Origin: AC-43 sp963728855
GTDB lineage: Bacteria; Actinomycetota; Actinomycetes; Mycobacteriales; Micromonosporaceae
Direction: 5' to 3'
DNA length: 64,000 nucleotides
Assembly: GCA_963728855.1 (NCBI GenBank)
Contig: CAVSLN010000007.1
Location: 372,001 to 436,000 of the forward strand
A program made the position numbers and the translations under genes. Positions 26,040-34,980 of the stretch are shown piece after piece. Numbering within the stretch: position 1 is the stretch's first letter; every line of letters starts with the position of its first letter. The notes under the pieces are model-generated. The model did no database searches and was not told the origin of the DNA. It worked only from the letters and a program-made list of their open reading frames with translations.

Positions 26040-27163
26040 GCCGCCGCCACCGCCGCCGGGCGGCCGGCCAGAAGTTGGTCGGCAAGCGCGTCGTAGCGTT
26101 GGGCCACCGCCGCCCACGCCAGTGTCGGCGTCCTGGTACGGCCGACCAGCTTGGCGGCCAGGCCCGGCTCGGTCAGGATCCGGCGCACCGCGGCGGCCAG
26201 GGCACGCGGATGCTGGTGGGGTACGAGCAGGCCGGGACCGCCACCGAGCAGCTCGACGGCGTGCGGGAAGCGGGTGGCCACGACGGGGATGCCGGCGGCC
26301 ACGGCTTCGATGAGCACGCCGGAGGTGACCTGTTCACGGGAGTCGTACGGCAGCACGACGACGTCGGCGGAGCGGATGAGGCTACCCAGCGACACGTCGT
26401 CGCGGTATACGGGGTCGTACCGCACGGCGGTGGAGACGCCCAGCTGCGCGCCGAGTTGGTACAGCCCGGACCGGTACGCCTCGCCGTGCCGCTCAAGCAC
26501 CTTGGGGTGGGTCCTGCCCGCGACGGTGTAGGTCGGGCTGGGCACCAGATCCTGCAGCTGGGCCAGCGCGCGCAGGGCCCATTCGATGCCCTTGCCCGGG
26601 CCGAGTAGCCCCCAGGTGAGCAGGTGAGGGTGCTGCCGGGAGGTGGTTGGCGACCTGATGTGGTCGGCGGAGCCGTGCGGGATGATGGTCACCTTGGCGG
26701 CATCGACCGTGTACCCGGCCAGCAGCCGGTCGCGGGCGGTCTCGGTCATCGTGACGACCGCGCCAGCGGCGTCCACGATCTGTTCGAGTAGCCCCTTCTG
26801 CCTGCTGGTGGGGCTGGTCAGCACGGTGTGCAGCACCACGATGCTAGGGACCGTGAGTCGGTGCAGCAGTGGCAGGACCTCCTGCCCGTCGGGGCCGGGG
26901 TAGATGCCGTACTCGTGCTGTACGACGGCGATGTCGAAGTCGTCCAACGCCGACGCGGCGCCGCGCCAGCCGGCCACACCGCGGCTGGGCCAGGTGTGTA
27001 CGACGCCGGGGCCGGGGCGTTGGTCGTCGGTGCCCGCGGTGACGCGGACGATGCCGCCTGGCACGCGGTCTCCGGTGAGGTGGGCGGCAAGGGACCAGTT
27101 GAAGGTGGCGAGTCCGCATTGCGTAGGTGGATGGGTGCTGAGGAAGCCGTAGCTGGCCGCCAT
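26036..27163 (-). CDS. GT4-family glycosyltransferase
   Basis: ATG 27163 follows GGAAGG at 8 bp; ATG 27196 is an alternative that adds 11 residues. The 375-residue protein has a GT-B fold: YGFLSTHPPTQCGLATFNWS at the N terminus, VVQHEYGIYPGPDG, then TIIPHGSADH, GLLGPGKGIEWALRAL, and the C-terminal nucleotide-sugar site SREQVTSGVLIEAVAAGIPVVAT (with a Glu in the EX7E-like region). It uses a nucleotide sugar, probably GDP-mannose given the GH130 neighbour (inference). Its stop overlaps the start of the alpha/alpha-barrel gene by 4 bp. Confidence 0.87.
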   Translation of the reverse strand: MAASYGFLSTHPPTQCGLATFNWSLAAHLTGDRVPGGIVRVTAGTDDQRPGPGVVHTWPSRGVAGWRGAASALDDFDIAVVQHEYGIYPGPDGQEVLPLLHRLTVPSIVVLHTVLTSPTSRQKGLLEQIVDAAGAVVTMTETARDRLLAGYTVDAAKVTIIPHGSADHIRSPTTSRQHPHLLTWGLLGPGKGIEWALRALAQLQDLVPSPTYTVAGRTHPKVLERHGEAYRSGLYQLGAQLGVSTAVRYDPVYRDDVSLGSLIRSADVVVLPYDSREQVTSGVLIEAVAAGIPVVATRFPHAVELLGGGPGLLVPHQHPRALAAAVRRILTEPGLAAKLVGRTRTPTLAWAAVAQRYDALADQLLAGRPAAVAAA

Positions 27164-27355
27164 GAACCGAGCCTTCCGGTTATCGGCTGCGTCCATGCTC
27201 GGATGCGAACCTCACGCGATGAAGGCGCCCACCGCGCCAGCGTGTGTGGCGGGGGGAACGGGTCTACGGCAACCGTCATCCTTTGACCTCTGGCCCGCCG
27301 CCGACCTAGGCCGCACCCGGGGGGCGTCGGCTACCCGACCCTACCAGGGTCGGTG

Positions 27356-28357
27356 TCAGCGGGCGATGCGGTCATAGACGTGCAGGTAGTCGGTGACCAT
27401 CCGGTCCGCGCTGAAGCGTTGCCAGGCGCGGGTACGACAGCCGACGCGATCGATCATCGTGATCCTAGCCACCGCCGCGCTGGCCTGCTCGGCGGTATGC
27501 ACCAGGAAGCCGGTCACCCCCTCGTCGACCACCTCCGGCATGGACCCGCGCCGGTAGGCCACCACCGGGGTGCCGCATGCCATGGACTCGACCACGCTCA
27601 GGCCGAACGGTTCGTCGAAGGCGATCGGGTGCAGCAGTGCCGCGCTCCCACCCAGGATCTGCGCGCGCTGCCGGGGTCCCACCGAGCCGAGGAACACCAC
27701 CCGCTCGCCGTCAACGTGCGGCGCGACCTGTTCGGTGAAGTACCTCTCGTCCTGCACGATGCCGCAGATGGTCAGCGGCCGGCCAGCCAGCCGCGCGATC
27801 TCGATCGCCGTGTGGGTGCCCTTGTCCGGGTGTATCCGGCCGAAGGCGACCAGCCCCGGTCCGCCATCCGCGAGGAAGGGCAGTTCGTCGAAGTCGATAC
27901 CGTGGTGCACGGTGGCGACATACTCCAGCGCTGGCGAGCGGTCGGCGTCGGAGATGGACACGTAGTTCGACGCGGCGCGGGCGTAGGCGGGCAGGATCCC
28001 CGCGCCCGAGAAGCCGTGAACCGTGGTGAGCAGCGGCGCGCGACAGTGACTGGCGAAGGCCAGCGGCAGCCAGTCCAGATGGTTGTGTACCAGGTCGAAC
28101 TCGCCGGAACGGGTTAACGCGTGGGCGACGTGCATCGCCTCCCAGACCCGCCCGTCCACGGTGGGGTCATCGGCATAACCCCGTGGACACACGCCATCCA
28201 GGCTGGCCGAGGTCACCGAGTCGAGGGTCGCGAACAGCGTCACGTCGACCCCACGGGCGACCAGGCCCTCAGCGAGCAGGCTGGTCACCCGCTCCCACGG
28301 CCCGTAGTGCCGCGGCGGCGTGCGCCAGGCCACCGGTCCGAGCAGGCCAACCCTCAT
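27356..28357 (-). CDS. GT4-family glycosyltransferase
   Basis: This 333-residue GT-B enzyme opens MRVGLLGPVAWRTPPRHYGP with the family's Tyr-Gly-Pro-Trp-Glu loop. It has HNHLDWLPLAFAS, then VHHGIDFDELPF, VAFGRIHPDKGTHTAIEIA (phosphate loop) and FGLSVVESMACGTPVVAY (EX7E nucleotide-sugar site). It is the most upstream gene of the leftward sugar operon, about 190 bp before the second GT4 start. It probably begins the oligosaccharide that the downstream enzymes extend or trim. The N-terminal Met fits consensus exactly. Confidence 0.88.
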   Translation of the reverse strand: MRVGLLGPVAWRTPPRHYGPWERVTSLLAEGLVARGVDVTLFATLDSVTSASLDGVCPRGYADDPTVDGRVWEAMHVAHALTRSGEFDLVHNHLDWLPLAFASHCRAPLLTTVHGFSGAGILPAYARAASNYVSISDADRSPALEYVATVHHGIDFDELPFLADGGPGLVAFGRIHPDKGTHTAIEIARLAGRPLTICGIVQDERYFTEQVAPHVDGERVVFLGSVGPRQRAQILGGSAALLHPIAFDEPFGLSVVESMACGTPVVAYRRGSMPEVVDEGVTGFLVHTAEQASAAVARITMIDRVGCRTRAWQRFSADRMVTDYLHVYDRIAR

Positions 28358-28473
28358 CAGGCGGGCGCGTACCGGCGCGTCTTCACGCTCCGGCCCGTGG
28401 GCACCGGCTCAGTCGCATGACCCCAACCTAGTGACAGTTCAGTGCGGCGGCCAGCGCTGTCCGTCTCGGAAGC

Positions 28474-28493
28474 GGACGGGACGGGACGGGACG
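28474..28493. repeat. GACGG pentamer repeated four times
   Basis: Four exact head-to-tail copies of GACGG precede a G run. The repeat lies about 115 bp upstream of the GT4 start and next to a decayed duplicate gene. It may be slippage-prone low-complexity DNA. Confidence 0.6.
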
Positions 28494-28562
28494 GGGGCGT
28501 GATGGACTCATCGAGGGTGGACGAGGGTACGGGCGCTGTCGCCTGTCATCTCGCCGTCGGAG

Positions 28563-28900
28563 GTGGCCACGCCGGCCAGTGTCGTGGTCCAGGTCGCGGC
28601 GGCCCGGCGCCCTGGTGTCAAGCTCAGCGAGCGTCTGCTGGTCATCAACAATGAGGTGCCTGCGCGCCCAGGCCGCCTGACCGCCTCCGGCGCTATGTCG
28701 TCGCGACCGGGGTCAGGCCCGGTGGACTACCAGTTCGGTACCGGGGACGCCGAGCTTGACGGCCTGGTGGTGAAGATCCGGGCCGCCCGGTCGTCATCGC
28801 GGCGACACCAGGCCAGAGTGCGGCAGCTCACCGGACGGGCGCTGACACTGCCGAGCGGCGCTTCGGCACGGGACCTGGCGGTGCTGCTGGCCCGGTGGCG
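28563..28900 (+). pseudogene. Decayed copy of the small HTH-type gene at 31733-32200
   Basis: Bases about 28728-28892 match 31948-32130 almost base for base. Both encode VDYQFxTGDxELDxLVVKIR, then ARVRQLTGRALxLPSGASxR and DLAVLL. The copy here lacks the original N-terminal half and loses the C-terminal helix-turn-helix right after DLAVLL, where unrelated sequence takes over. The long ORF to 29066 is not meaningful beyond that. It is a partial duplication rather than an active gene. Confidence 0.65.
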
Positions 28901-29041
28901 GGTATGCGGGTCCGGTCAGCCCGGAACGGCGGTCGGGCCTCGTCCATACACGAGTGACCGCGTGGGCTGCCCGGTGCGGTGGCGTGAGCAGAGCCGGCGT
29001 CCCCGGGCCGAGGCAGGGGCGACACCGGCTCTCCCCGGGGG

Positions 29042-29531
29042 TCAGTCCTGCGGCGGCGGGGCGTAGTAGTCGCGCAGCATCTCCACGGACCACGGCGCTT
29101 GCCTGACGTCCCCGCGTGGCCCCATCTCGGCGAACCACGGCTTAATGTCGAGAACGGGTGTCCCGTCGACTGCGTCAAGGTCTTCAACGTGCAGGTCGAG
29201 GCCGTCCACCTTGATCAGGCGACAGCGCGAAACACCGAGCCAGTTGATCCGGCGCATGTTGCGGTGGCCGAAGATGCCGACTGCCGGCCAGTTCGGGTTG
29301 TCCCTCGCCCGTCGTGCGCCGAGGTTGAGGTCTGTCCGATCAGTGAGGTGGAAGCGAAAGACGATCTCTAGATGGGAGAACTCGTCCAGTCCCGCCGTCG
29401 CGTCGGTGTCGAACCGGGTTCCGTCGATGCGGATGATGGATCGGGATCCCCCCCCAGTAGTCATCTGTCGGTTCGATGCGGCCTCCGATGACGTACGCGA
29501 CGGATTCCACCTGAAACGACTGCCCTGTCAT
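29042..29531 (-). pseudogene. TrmO/TsaA-family protein, frameshifted in a G8 run
   Basis: ATG 29531 follows AAGGAAG and opens SFQVESVAYVIGGR and PTDDYWGG. The same protein continues one frame over as SIIRIDGTRF, EFSHLEIVFRFH, PNWPAVGIFGHR, INWLGVSRCRL and AVDGTPVLDIKPW, the conserved core of TrmO-like SAM proteins that methylate t6A37 in tRNA. The frames join exactly at a run of eight G on the coding strand (29448-29455); seven G would restore one 162-residue ORF. It is a homopolymer indel, either biological slippage or sequencing error. If only the 140-residue downstream ORF is used, the N-terminal strand is lost. Confidence 0.7.
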
Positions 29532-29621
29532 GACTTCCTTCCTGGGACGGACCGGCCCGCGCGATCGTTCACACTTCCGCGTGAGTGCTCTCACCACAGA
29601 GGTACGCCGCGGCGCGTTGGT

Positions 29622-30350
29622 CTATTGAGTTCTGCCGAACCAGCTGGTCAACACAGGAATCTCTGCCACCATTTCGCTTCTCAGATGATCCAGTACGATC
29701 CCGCCCGGCCGCCGTGGTGGCCCGCACTGGATCACCTCGTCGGGCGTCACGATCAGATCGACGCTGAAGTCATGCTCAGTCTCGGGTAGCTCCTCGTCGG
29801 CGATCTGGAGCGGGTGCACGGTGGTCACGATTACCGTCTCTGACCGGATCAGCCCGGCCTCGGTCAGTAGGGCCACCTCGATGTCTGAGTACCCGGCGCC
29901 CTTACCAACCCGCACGCCTTCGCGACTTACCACGACACTGCCGCAGACGATCAGGTCGACCGGGCGCATCTCATCGACCCCGATGGTCCGAGCGCCACTG
30001 GCCGCGCCACCACTCGTGGCGGCCGGCTCAGCAGGTACCGAAAGCGCTGCGGGGTCCAGCAGGTAGAACGGCTTGGGCGTCGCAAGCCGAGGTACCGCCA
30101 TGTAGAGCAGCTTTCCCTCGTGGAGCGAGCGGACCCGGACCGGTAGCTGCGCCTTGTCGGGGTTCGACTTGACAACCCCCGCCGCCCGCCACGCCGCTAG
30201 CTCGGCCAGACCGTCCGCCGCCCGCTCTGCGCCGACGAAGTTCGGGATGTGGCCGTGGACGCCTGCCGGCGCGGCTCCTTCTCGTTCTAGTAACGCCCAG
30301 ACCTTCTCGCGGGCGTCCCGCTTGGCCTGGTCGATGTCGCTCGCCGTCAC
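29622..30350 (-). CDS. 5-formyltetrahydrofolate cyclo-ligase family protein
   Basis: The 242-residue protein has the MTHFS fold pattern: AKRDAREKVWALLEREG at the N terminus (the family's Arg/Lys ATP helix), then LPVRVRSLHEGKLLYM, PVDLIVCGSVVVSREG and the signature GKGAGYSDIEVALL (folate/ATP-binding loop), followed by VHPLQIADEELPETEHDFSV. It would convert 5-formyl-THF to 5,10-methenyl-THF. It is longer than minimal bacterial MTHFS proteins (about 190 aa) and resembles the MTHFSD-like branch, so the substrate is less certain. It stands alone between the TrmO remnant and a broken XRE gene. Confidence 0.85.
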   Translation of the reverse strand: MTASDIDQAKRDAREKVWALLEREGAAPAGVHGHIPNFVGAERAADGLAELAAWRAAGVVKSNPDKAQLPVRVRSLHEGKLLYMAVPRLATPKPFYLLDPAALSVPAEPAATSGGAASGARTIGVDEMRPVDLIVCGSVVVSREGVRVGKGAGYSDIEVALLTEAGLIRSETVIVTTVHPLQIADEELPETEHDFSVDLIVTPDEVIQCGPPRRPGGIVLDHLRSEMVAEIPVLTSWFGRTQ

Positions 30351-30361
30351 ACTCGGTACTC

Positions 30362-31539
30362 CTACACTGCGATCATCAGTCCCAGAAGCCTATCGTTGAC
30401 CTCTTGGACAAGGCGTTCGTTGCGCCACGGGCGTAGCTCGCGGCCGGCCGTAAAGACGACGTTCAGGCCGCCACCGCCGCGGTTCTGCTCTACCACGTCG
30501 ATCGCCTCGTGTAGTCGGATCACGGCGGCGTCGACGTTGCGCTGCCGGATGCCCGCCAGCGCGAGGTTGCCGAGCACGATCGCGGTCGACTTCTTCTGGT
30601 CATTGAGGAGTTGGCGGGTCGCGTCGAGGAGTCGAGGATTGACTCGGCCTTGTCCGGCTTGTCGAGGAACAGAAAGCAGGACCCGGCCAACCGGCCGTGC
30701 TGGCTCGGACAGAACAAGACGCCGGCGGGATCGTCGGGAGCGATGCACGCAAAGTGATTTTCGGCCGTTCCAAGCGCTCGATCGCACGTAGGCCCGTCGC
30801 CGCACATTGCATACGCCTCGCCGACGTGCAGCATGGCGAGTCCGGCAATCACGTGACTATCGCGGTCGGCAGCAACGGCCGCCCGGTGTGCCAGCGCCAA
30901 TCCAGCCTGCGGATTGCCGATACCGTAAAGGGCAACGTAGCTCTTGCGTAGTTCGGCGTGGGCTTCGCCCACGGCATCGCGCCGCTGCCTTGCGGCTGCA
31001 ATTGCCTGGTCAAGGAAGTAGTTCGCCGTTCCGTGGTCGCGTCGCTGTGACGCATCCCAGACGAGTTGCCCCATCAATGTGGCCGCCTCGACCTCGGCAG
31101 CCAGGAGTTCACGGCGTACCAGCCCGACCGCGTGCTCCCGTAGGAACACTGTCTGCCCGTAGACCTGGCCCGCCGCGGCAAGCAGCAGCGTTGAGGGTAC
31201 GTGGTCGTACTGCTCGTCGAGTCGTTGGAGCCGTTCACGGAGGTAGGCCACAGCGACGAGATCGACGCTGCCGGGGTGCTTGAGTACGTAATCAAGCCGC
31301 TCGTTGGGGAAAGGCGGGCCGTCGCCGGTGTCATTCAGCAAGGCCGCCAGATCTTCAACGGACACCTTGAGGGCGTGAGCGAGATTGGGGCGGTGCCAGG
31401 GCTGCGGCTCGGTGTCAGCGCGTTCCCAGCGGACCACCGTGGAGCGGTCAACGCCGACCACCTCGGCGAGGCGTTCCTGACTCAGCCCAACGGCCCTGCG
31501 ACGCTGCGCCAGGCGCTGCCGTCTACGCGCCACGATCAA
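30362..31539 (-). pseudogene. XRE regulator with TPR-like C-terminal region, frameshifted near 30630
   Basis: From 31539 the frame has an N-terminal helix-turn-helix (RRAVGLSQERLAEVVGVDRS, then TVVRWERADTEPQPW). A helical repeat region follows (VAYLRERLQRLDEQYDHVP, LGTAENHFACIAP). At about 30625-30640 it slips: the natural continuation (ATRQLLNDQKKSTAIVLGNL, then DAAVIRLHEAIDVVEQNRGG) is in another frame and ends at 30362. The joined length is about 392 residues, matching the related XRE protein at 40906-42060. As read the protein loses its C-terminal fifth. It is divergent from the small-gene operon starting at 31733. Confidence 0.75.
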
Positions 31540-31732
31540 CCGCCCTTTTCGATACGTCGGTCGTCACGTGCCTATTCATTCAGCCAACGCCATGGGACGC
31601 AACGGCGGTGCATCACTTCTGCTTCATTCCCGAAATGTTGATCAACCGGTCCGCCCGATTTAGTGGATGCAGGGCACCGGGTTAGTGGACGCAGGGCACC
31701 GGGACGGGCCTGCGTTGGCGCGAGACCCGCCC

Positions 31733-32200
31733 ATGACCAGCTGGCTTTGGCAAGGGACTGACGTGGACACCGTGATCGTCGAAGGCATGCAGGGCGAGGT
31801 CGCCGTACGGCAACCGGGCCGTCCGGTACGGGTGATGGTCAGGCGGGACGGCCCGTGGTGGCGGGCAGAGATCTCCACGCTCGGCGTGGTACGCCAGGCG
31901 CGTTCCCTGCTGACGCTTGACCGCCAGGTGCGCCAGCTGGTGGGGACGGCTGCCGTGGACTACCAGTTCCGTACCGGGGATACCGAGCTTGACCGCCTGG
32001 TGGTGAAGATCCGGGCCGCCCGGTTGGCGCTGCGGCGGCACGAAGCCAGAGTGCGGCAGCTGACCGGACGGGCGCTGATGCTGCCGAGCGGCGCCTCGGG
32101 GCGGGACCTTGCGGTGCTGCTGGGCCTGTCATACCAACGCATTCACCAGCTCATGCGGCGCCACGACGTGCAGCAGTCCACAGTGGAGGGTGAAAGATGA
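31733..32200 (+). CDS. Small protein with C-terminal helix-turn-helix
   Basis: From ATG 31733 the frame encodes 155 residues. A beta-rich N-terminal part (VIVEGMQGEVAVRQPGRPVR) is followed by a charged helical middle (VVKIRAARLALRRHEARVRQ) and a C-terminal helix-turn-helix-like end (RDLAVLLGLSYQRIHQLMRR). The last motif resembles the HTH of actinomycete sigma-like or regulator proteins. Function is unknown; DNA binding is inferred. It overlaps the next small gene by 4 bp (ATGA) and has a truncated duplicate at 28.7 kb. Confidence 0.7.
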   Translation: MTSWLWQGTDVDTVIVEGMQGEVAVRQPGRPVRVMVRRDGPWWRAEISTLGVVRQARSLLTLDRQVRQLVGTAAVDYQFRTGDTELDRLVVKIRAARLALRRHEARVRQLTGRALMLPSGASGRDLAVLLGLSYQRIHQLMRRHDVQQSTVEGER

Positions 32201-32406
32201 ATGAGGTTGTTGTCGACAACGACGACAGCGTCGAGGCCGAGCGCAGGGCGCAGTTCGAGCGGGTCATGACGTACGCGACCCAACGCGCGTGGGTCGACGG
32301 CGCGGAAGGCCCCGTGATGTCCGCCCTGTTCGACCTGCTCATCGGAGTAGGCGAGCACGACGGCGAGGACGAGGGCAAATACGAGGGCGAAGACCTCGAC
32401 TTGTGA
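32197..32406 (+). CDS. Small acidic protein (69 aa)
   Basis: ATG 32197 overlaps the previous stop. The product is strongly acidic, with a run of Asp/Glu at the C terminus (GEHDGEDEGKYEGEDLDL) and a helical middle (RAQFERVMTYATQRAWVDG). No family is recognised. Translational coupling and GC3 bias support a real gene. It may be a protein partner of the HTH protein just upstream. Confidence 0.6.
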   Translation: MNEVVVDNDDSVEAERRAQFERVMTYATQRAWVDGAEGPVMSALFDLLIGVGEHDGEDEGKYEGEDLDL

Positions 32407-32429
32407 CGGCACCCCATTCGGAACCCGGC

Positions 32430-32663
32430 ATGAGCGAGCTCTACCTCAGCCGCTCGGCACTGCGCGAGCTGCACCGGGCGCAAGCCGAGCTGGACGGGCA
32501 CCTACCGAGCGGCAGCGATGGGCGTTGTCTGCGGTGTCGCGAGGAAATCCCTTGTGCCGCAAGGGGGGCGGCATCACGGACGTTCGCGCGATACGGCTGT
32601 CTGCCTCAGCGGCGGCCGGGATTGACGCGGGTACGGCCGATAGGCAACCGGAGGGGCGCCTGA
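32430..32663 (+). CDS. Small Cys-containing protein
   Basis: ATG 32430 starts 23 bp after the acidic gene and encodes 77 residues. It has a helical start (SELYLSRSALRELHRAQAEL) followed by CLRCREEIPCAARGAA, a CxxC-x5-C pattern that recurs in small actinomycete proteins encoded near XRE regulators. Metal binding is possible. The C-terminal 20 residues are Arg-rich and unconvincing. It is probably the last gene of the small operon before the Nit1C-type cluster. Confidence 0.5.
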   Translation: MSELYLSRSALRELHRAQAELDGHLPSGSDGRCLRCREEIPCAARGAASRTFARYGCLPQRRPGLTRVRPIGNRRGA

Positions 32664-32743
32664 TGACCAAGAATAGGACATTGTCAGTACCGTCAGCGTG
32701 TCGGTCCGGGTGGCCGGAGTGAGGGCGATCTAACGTCTGGTTG

Positions 32744-32765
32744 TTCCGGATGAAACGATCCGGAA
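32744..32765. promoter_or_regulatory. Perfect 8-6-8 inverted repeat before the Nit1C-type operon
   Basis: TTCCGGAT (32744-32751) and ATCCGGAA (32758-32765) flank GAAACG. The repeat ends 24 bp before the first gene of the operon, in the promoter/leader zone. Its size and symmetry fit the operator of a dimeric regulator. No regulator gene is adjacent on the left. Confidence 0.6.
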
Positions 32766-32789
32766 ACACAGCGACCTTGTACTTTCGCC

Positions 32790-34136
32790 ATGCCCGAGCT
32801 GGACAGCGCCCACTATCGCGTAGTGATCATCGGCGGCGGACAGGCCGGCCTGTCGATGAGCTACCACCTGGTGCAGCACGGTGTGGACCATCTCGTACTG
32901 GAGCGCGACCGGGTCGGGTACGAGTGGCGGGAGCGGCGCTGGGACTCGTTCTGCCTGGTGACCCCGAACTGGCAGTGCCAGCTGCCCGGCTTCCCGTACA
33001 CCGGATCGGATCCCGACGGCTTCATGCGGCGCGACGAGGTCGTGCGCTACCTGCGGGCGTACGTGGACTCGTTCGCGCCGCCGCTCGTCGAGGGGGTCGA
33101 GGTGACCCGGCTGCGCCGCGAGCGTACCGGCGGGTTCCGCCTGGCCACCAACGCCGGCACGGTCACCGCCGACCAGGTCGTGGTGGCCACCGGCCCGTAC
33201 CAGCTGCCGGCGGCGCCGCCCGAGGCCGGACGGCTGCCCGACAGCGTGGCCCAGCTGCACTCCTCCCAGTACCGCGGCGCCGCGCACGTGCCGGACGGCG
33301 CGGTGCTCGTGGTTGGCAGCGGCCAGTCCGGCTGCCAGATCGCGGAGGACCTGCACCTGGCCGGGCGGAAGGTGCACCTGTCCGTCGGTACGGCGCCCCG
33401 GGTGGCCCGGCGTTACCGGGGCCTGGACGTGGTGGCCTGGCTCGACCGGATGGGCTACTACGACAAGGCGGTCGACGAGCTGGGTGACGCGGAGGCCATA
33501 CGGCTGCGGGCCAACCACTACGTGACCGGGCGCGACGGTGGCCGCGACATCGACCTGCGGGCGCTGGCCCGCGGCGGGATGCGGCTGCACGGGCGGCTCC
33601 ACTCCCTCTTAGGCGGGCGGCTGCACTTCGCCGCCGACCTGGCCCGCAACCTCGACCACGCGGACGCGGTGTCGGAGTCCATCAAGGACTCGATCGACCA
33701 GTTCATCGCCGGGCACGGCCTCGACGCGCCGGTCGAGCGGCGGTACCGGCCCGTGTGGCAGCCGCCGTTCAGCCCGGCCGCGCGGGACCTGACCCTGGAC
33801 CTCACCGCGGCCGGGATCCGTACGGTCATCTGGTGCACCGGCTTCGGCCGGGACTACCGCTGGATCGAGGTACCGGTGTTCGACGGCCGCGGGTACCCGA
33901 CGCACGAGCGGGGCGTGACCCAGCACCCGGGGCTCTACTTCCTCGGCCTGCCGTGGCTGCACAGCTGGGGGTCCGGGCGGTTCTCGGCGGTCGGGCGCGA
34001 CGCCTGGTACCTCACCGAGCGGGTGCTCGCCCACGACCGTCACACGTGGACCGACGAGGTACGGTGGATCGCCGGTACGCCGACGGAGACCTACCCGGAC
34101 CGCGAGTGGTACCTGCCCCGTACGGCGGTGTCGTGA
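32790..34136 (+). CDS. MSMEG_0569-type flavin-dependent oxidoreductase (Nit1C NitH-like)
   Basis: The 448-residue protein has an N-terminal FAD dinucleotide fold (VVIIGGGQAGLSMSYHLVQH, about residues 10-30), a second NADPH-type fold (VLVVGSGQSGCQIAEDLHLA, about 170-190), and FMO-like elements WDSFCLVTPNWQCQLPGFPY and GLPWLHSWGSGRF. This matches the flavoprotein of the Nit1C / MSMEG_0569 cluster. It likely oxidises a nitrogen-containing small molecule or nitrile precursor using NADPH and O2 (inference). It opens the operon, 24 bp after an inverted repeat, and its stop overlaps the amidohydrolase start. Confidence 0.9.
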   Translation: MPELDSAHYRVVIIGGGQAGLSMSYHLVQHGVDHLVLERDRVGYEWRERRWDSFCLVTPNWQCQLPGFPYTGSDPDGFMRRDEVVRYLRAYVDSFAPPLVEGVEVTRLRRERTGGFRLATNAGTVTADQVVVATGPYQLPAAPPEAGRLPDSVAQLHSSQYRGAAHVPDGAVLVVGSGQSGCQIAEDLHLAGRKVHLSVGTAPRVARRYRGLDVVAWLDRMGYYDKAVDELGDAEAIRLRANHYVTGRDGGRDIDLRALARGGMRLHGRLHSLLGGRLHFAADLARNLDHADAVSESIKDSIDQFIAGHGLDAPVERRYRPVWQPPFSPAARDLTLDLTAAGIRTVIWCTGFGRDYRWIEVPVFDGRGYPTHERGVTQHPGLYFLGLPWLHSWGSGRFSAVGRDAWYLTERVLAHDRHTWTDEVRWIAGTPTETYPDREWYLPRTAVS

Positions 34137-34957
34137 TGCCCGGCCTCGCCGACGCGCACCGGCACCTCGGGGTCCTGCCGGCGTACCCGTTCTACGGCGG
34201 CCCACCGGTCCGGGCCGACCTCGGTGCCCGGGCGACGGTCCGGCAGCTGCTCGCCGACCTCGACGCCGAGGGCACCGAGCGCGCCCTGGTCCTGCCGAAC
34301 TACGGCGTACCCGACCCGGCCGTGGCCTTCTCCTTCAACGAGCTGTGCCTGGAGGCGGCCGCGACCGACGACCGGGTCCACTGTGGACTGTGGGTGTCCC
34401 CGCGGCCGCAGGACGAGCCGCTCACCGCCCAGGCCCTGGCGCTCGCCGGCGAGCCCGGGGTACGGGCGCTGAAGCTGAGCTTCCTGCTCGGCGGCCGCGC
34501 GACCGACCCGGACTGCCGGCCGTTGCTGGACCGCATCTTCGCCGTGGCGGCGCGGCACGACCTGGTGGTCCACGTGCACACCTCGCCCGGCGCGGCGTCC
34601 GACATCGACGAGGTGGGGAACCTGGTCGAGTGGTACGGCGACCGCGTGGCCCTGCACCTCGTGCACTTCGGCGGCGGCGTGAGCGGCCACATGAAGCTCG
34701 CCGGTGGCCGCTTCTTCGACTGGGTCGCCGCCGGCAAGCGCGTCTACACCGACCTGTCCTGGGCCATCGGGTTCGCCCCGCGCTGGCTCGTGGACGAGAT
34801 AGGCCGGCGTGGCATCGGGCACGACCGGGTGCTGTTCGCCAGCGACGAGCCGTGGGGCGACCACCCCGGCGAGCTGGCCCGGCTGCGCGCCGTGGCCGGT
34901 GACGGCGAGCTGGCCCGCCTGATGTTGCGCGGCAGCTTCGACAACCTGTACGGATAA
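34136..34957 (+). CDS. Amidohydrolase-2 family TIM-barrel protein
   Basis: ATG 34136 overlaps the oxidoreductase stop by one base. The 273-residue protein has an N-terminal HxH metal motif (LADAHRHLGV), then LVVHVHTSPG, LHLVHFGGG and a C-terminal ASDEPWGDHPGEL Asp, the ligand set of amidohydrolase_2 enzymes. It would hydrolyse or decarboxylate a small ring or amide substrate with a bound divalent metal. Its position, between the flavoprotein and the Sll0783-family gene, is where many Nit1C clusters carry a small MSMEG_0570-type gene, which I do not find here. A specific reaction cannot be named. Confidence 0.8.
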   Translation: MPGLADAHRHLGVLPAYPFYGGPPVRADLGARATVRQLLADLDAEGTERALVLPNYGVPDPAVAFSFNELCLEAAATDDRVHCGLWVSPRPQDEPLTAQALALAGEPGVRALKLSFLLGGRATDPDCRPLLDRIFAVAARHDLVVHVHTSPGAASDIDEVGNLVEWYGDRVALHLVHFGGGVSGHMKLAGGRFFDWVAAGKRVYTDLSWAIGFAPRWLVDEIGRRGIGHDRVLFASDEPWGDHPGELARLRAVAGDGELARLMLRGSFDNLYG

Positions 34958-34980
34958 CCCTCAACGAGAAGGAGCCGACC

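Noticed and set aside
27197..27355. Possible terminator or small RNA between the two GT4 genes
   Set aside because: No convincing hairpin with a T tract was found in the 160-bp gap.
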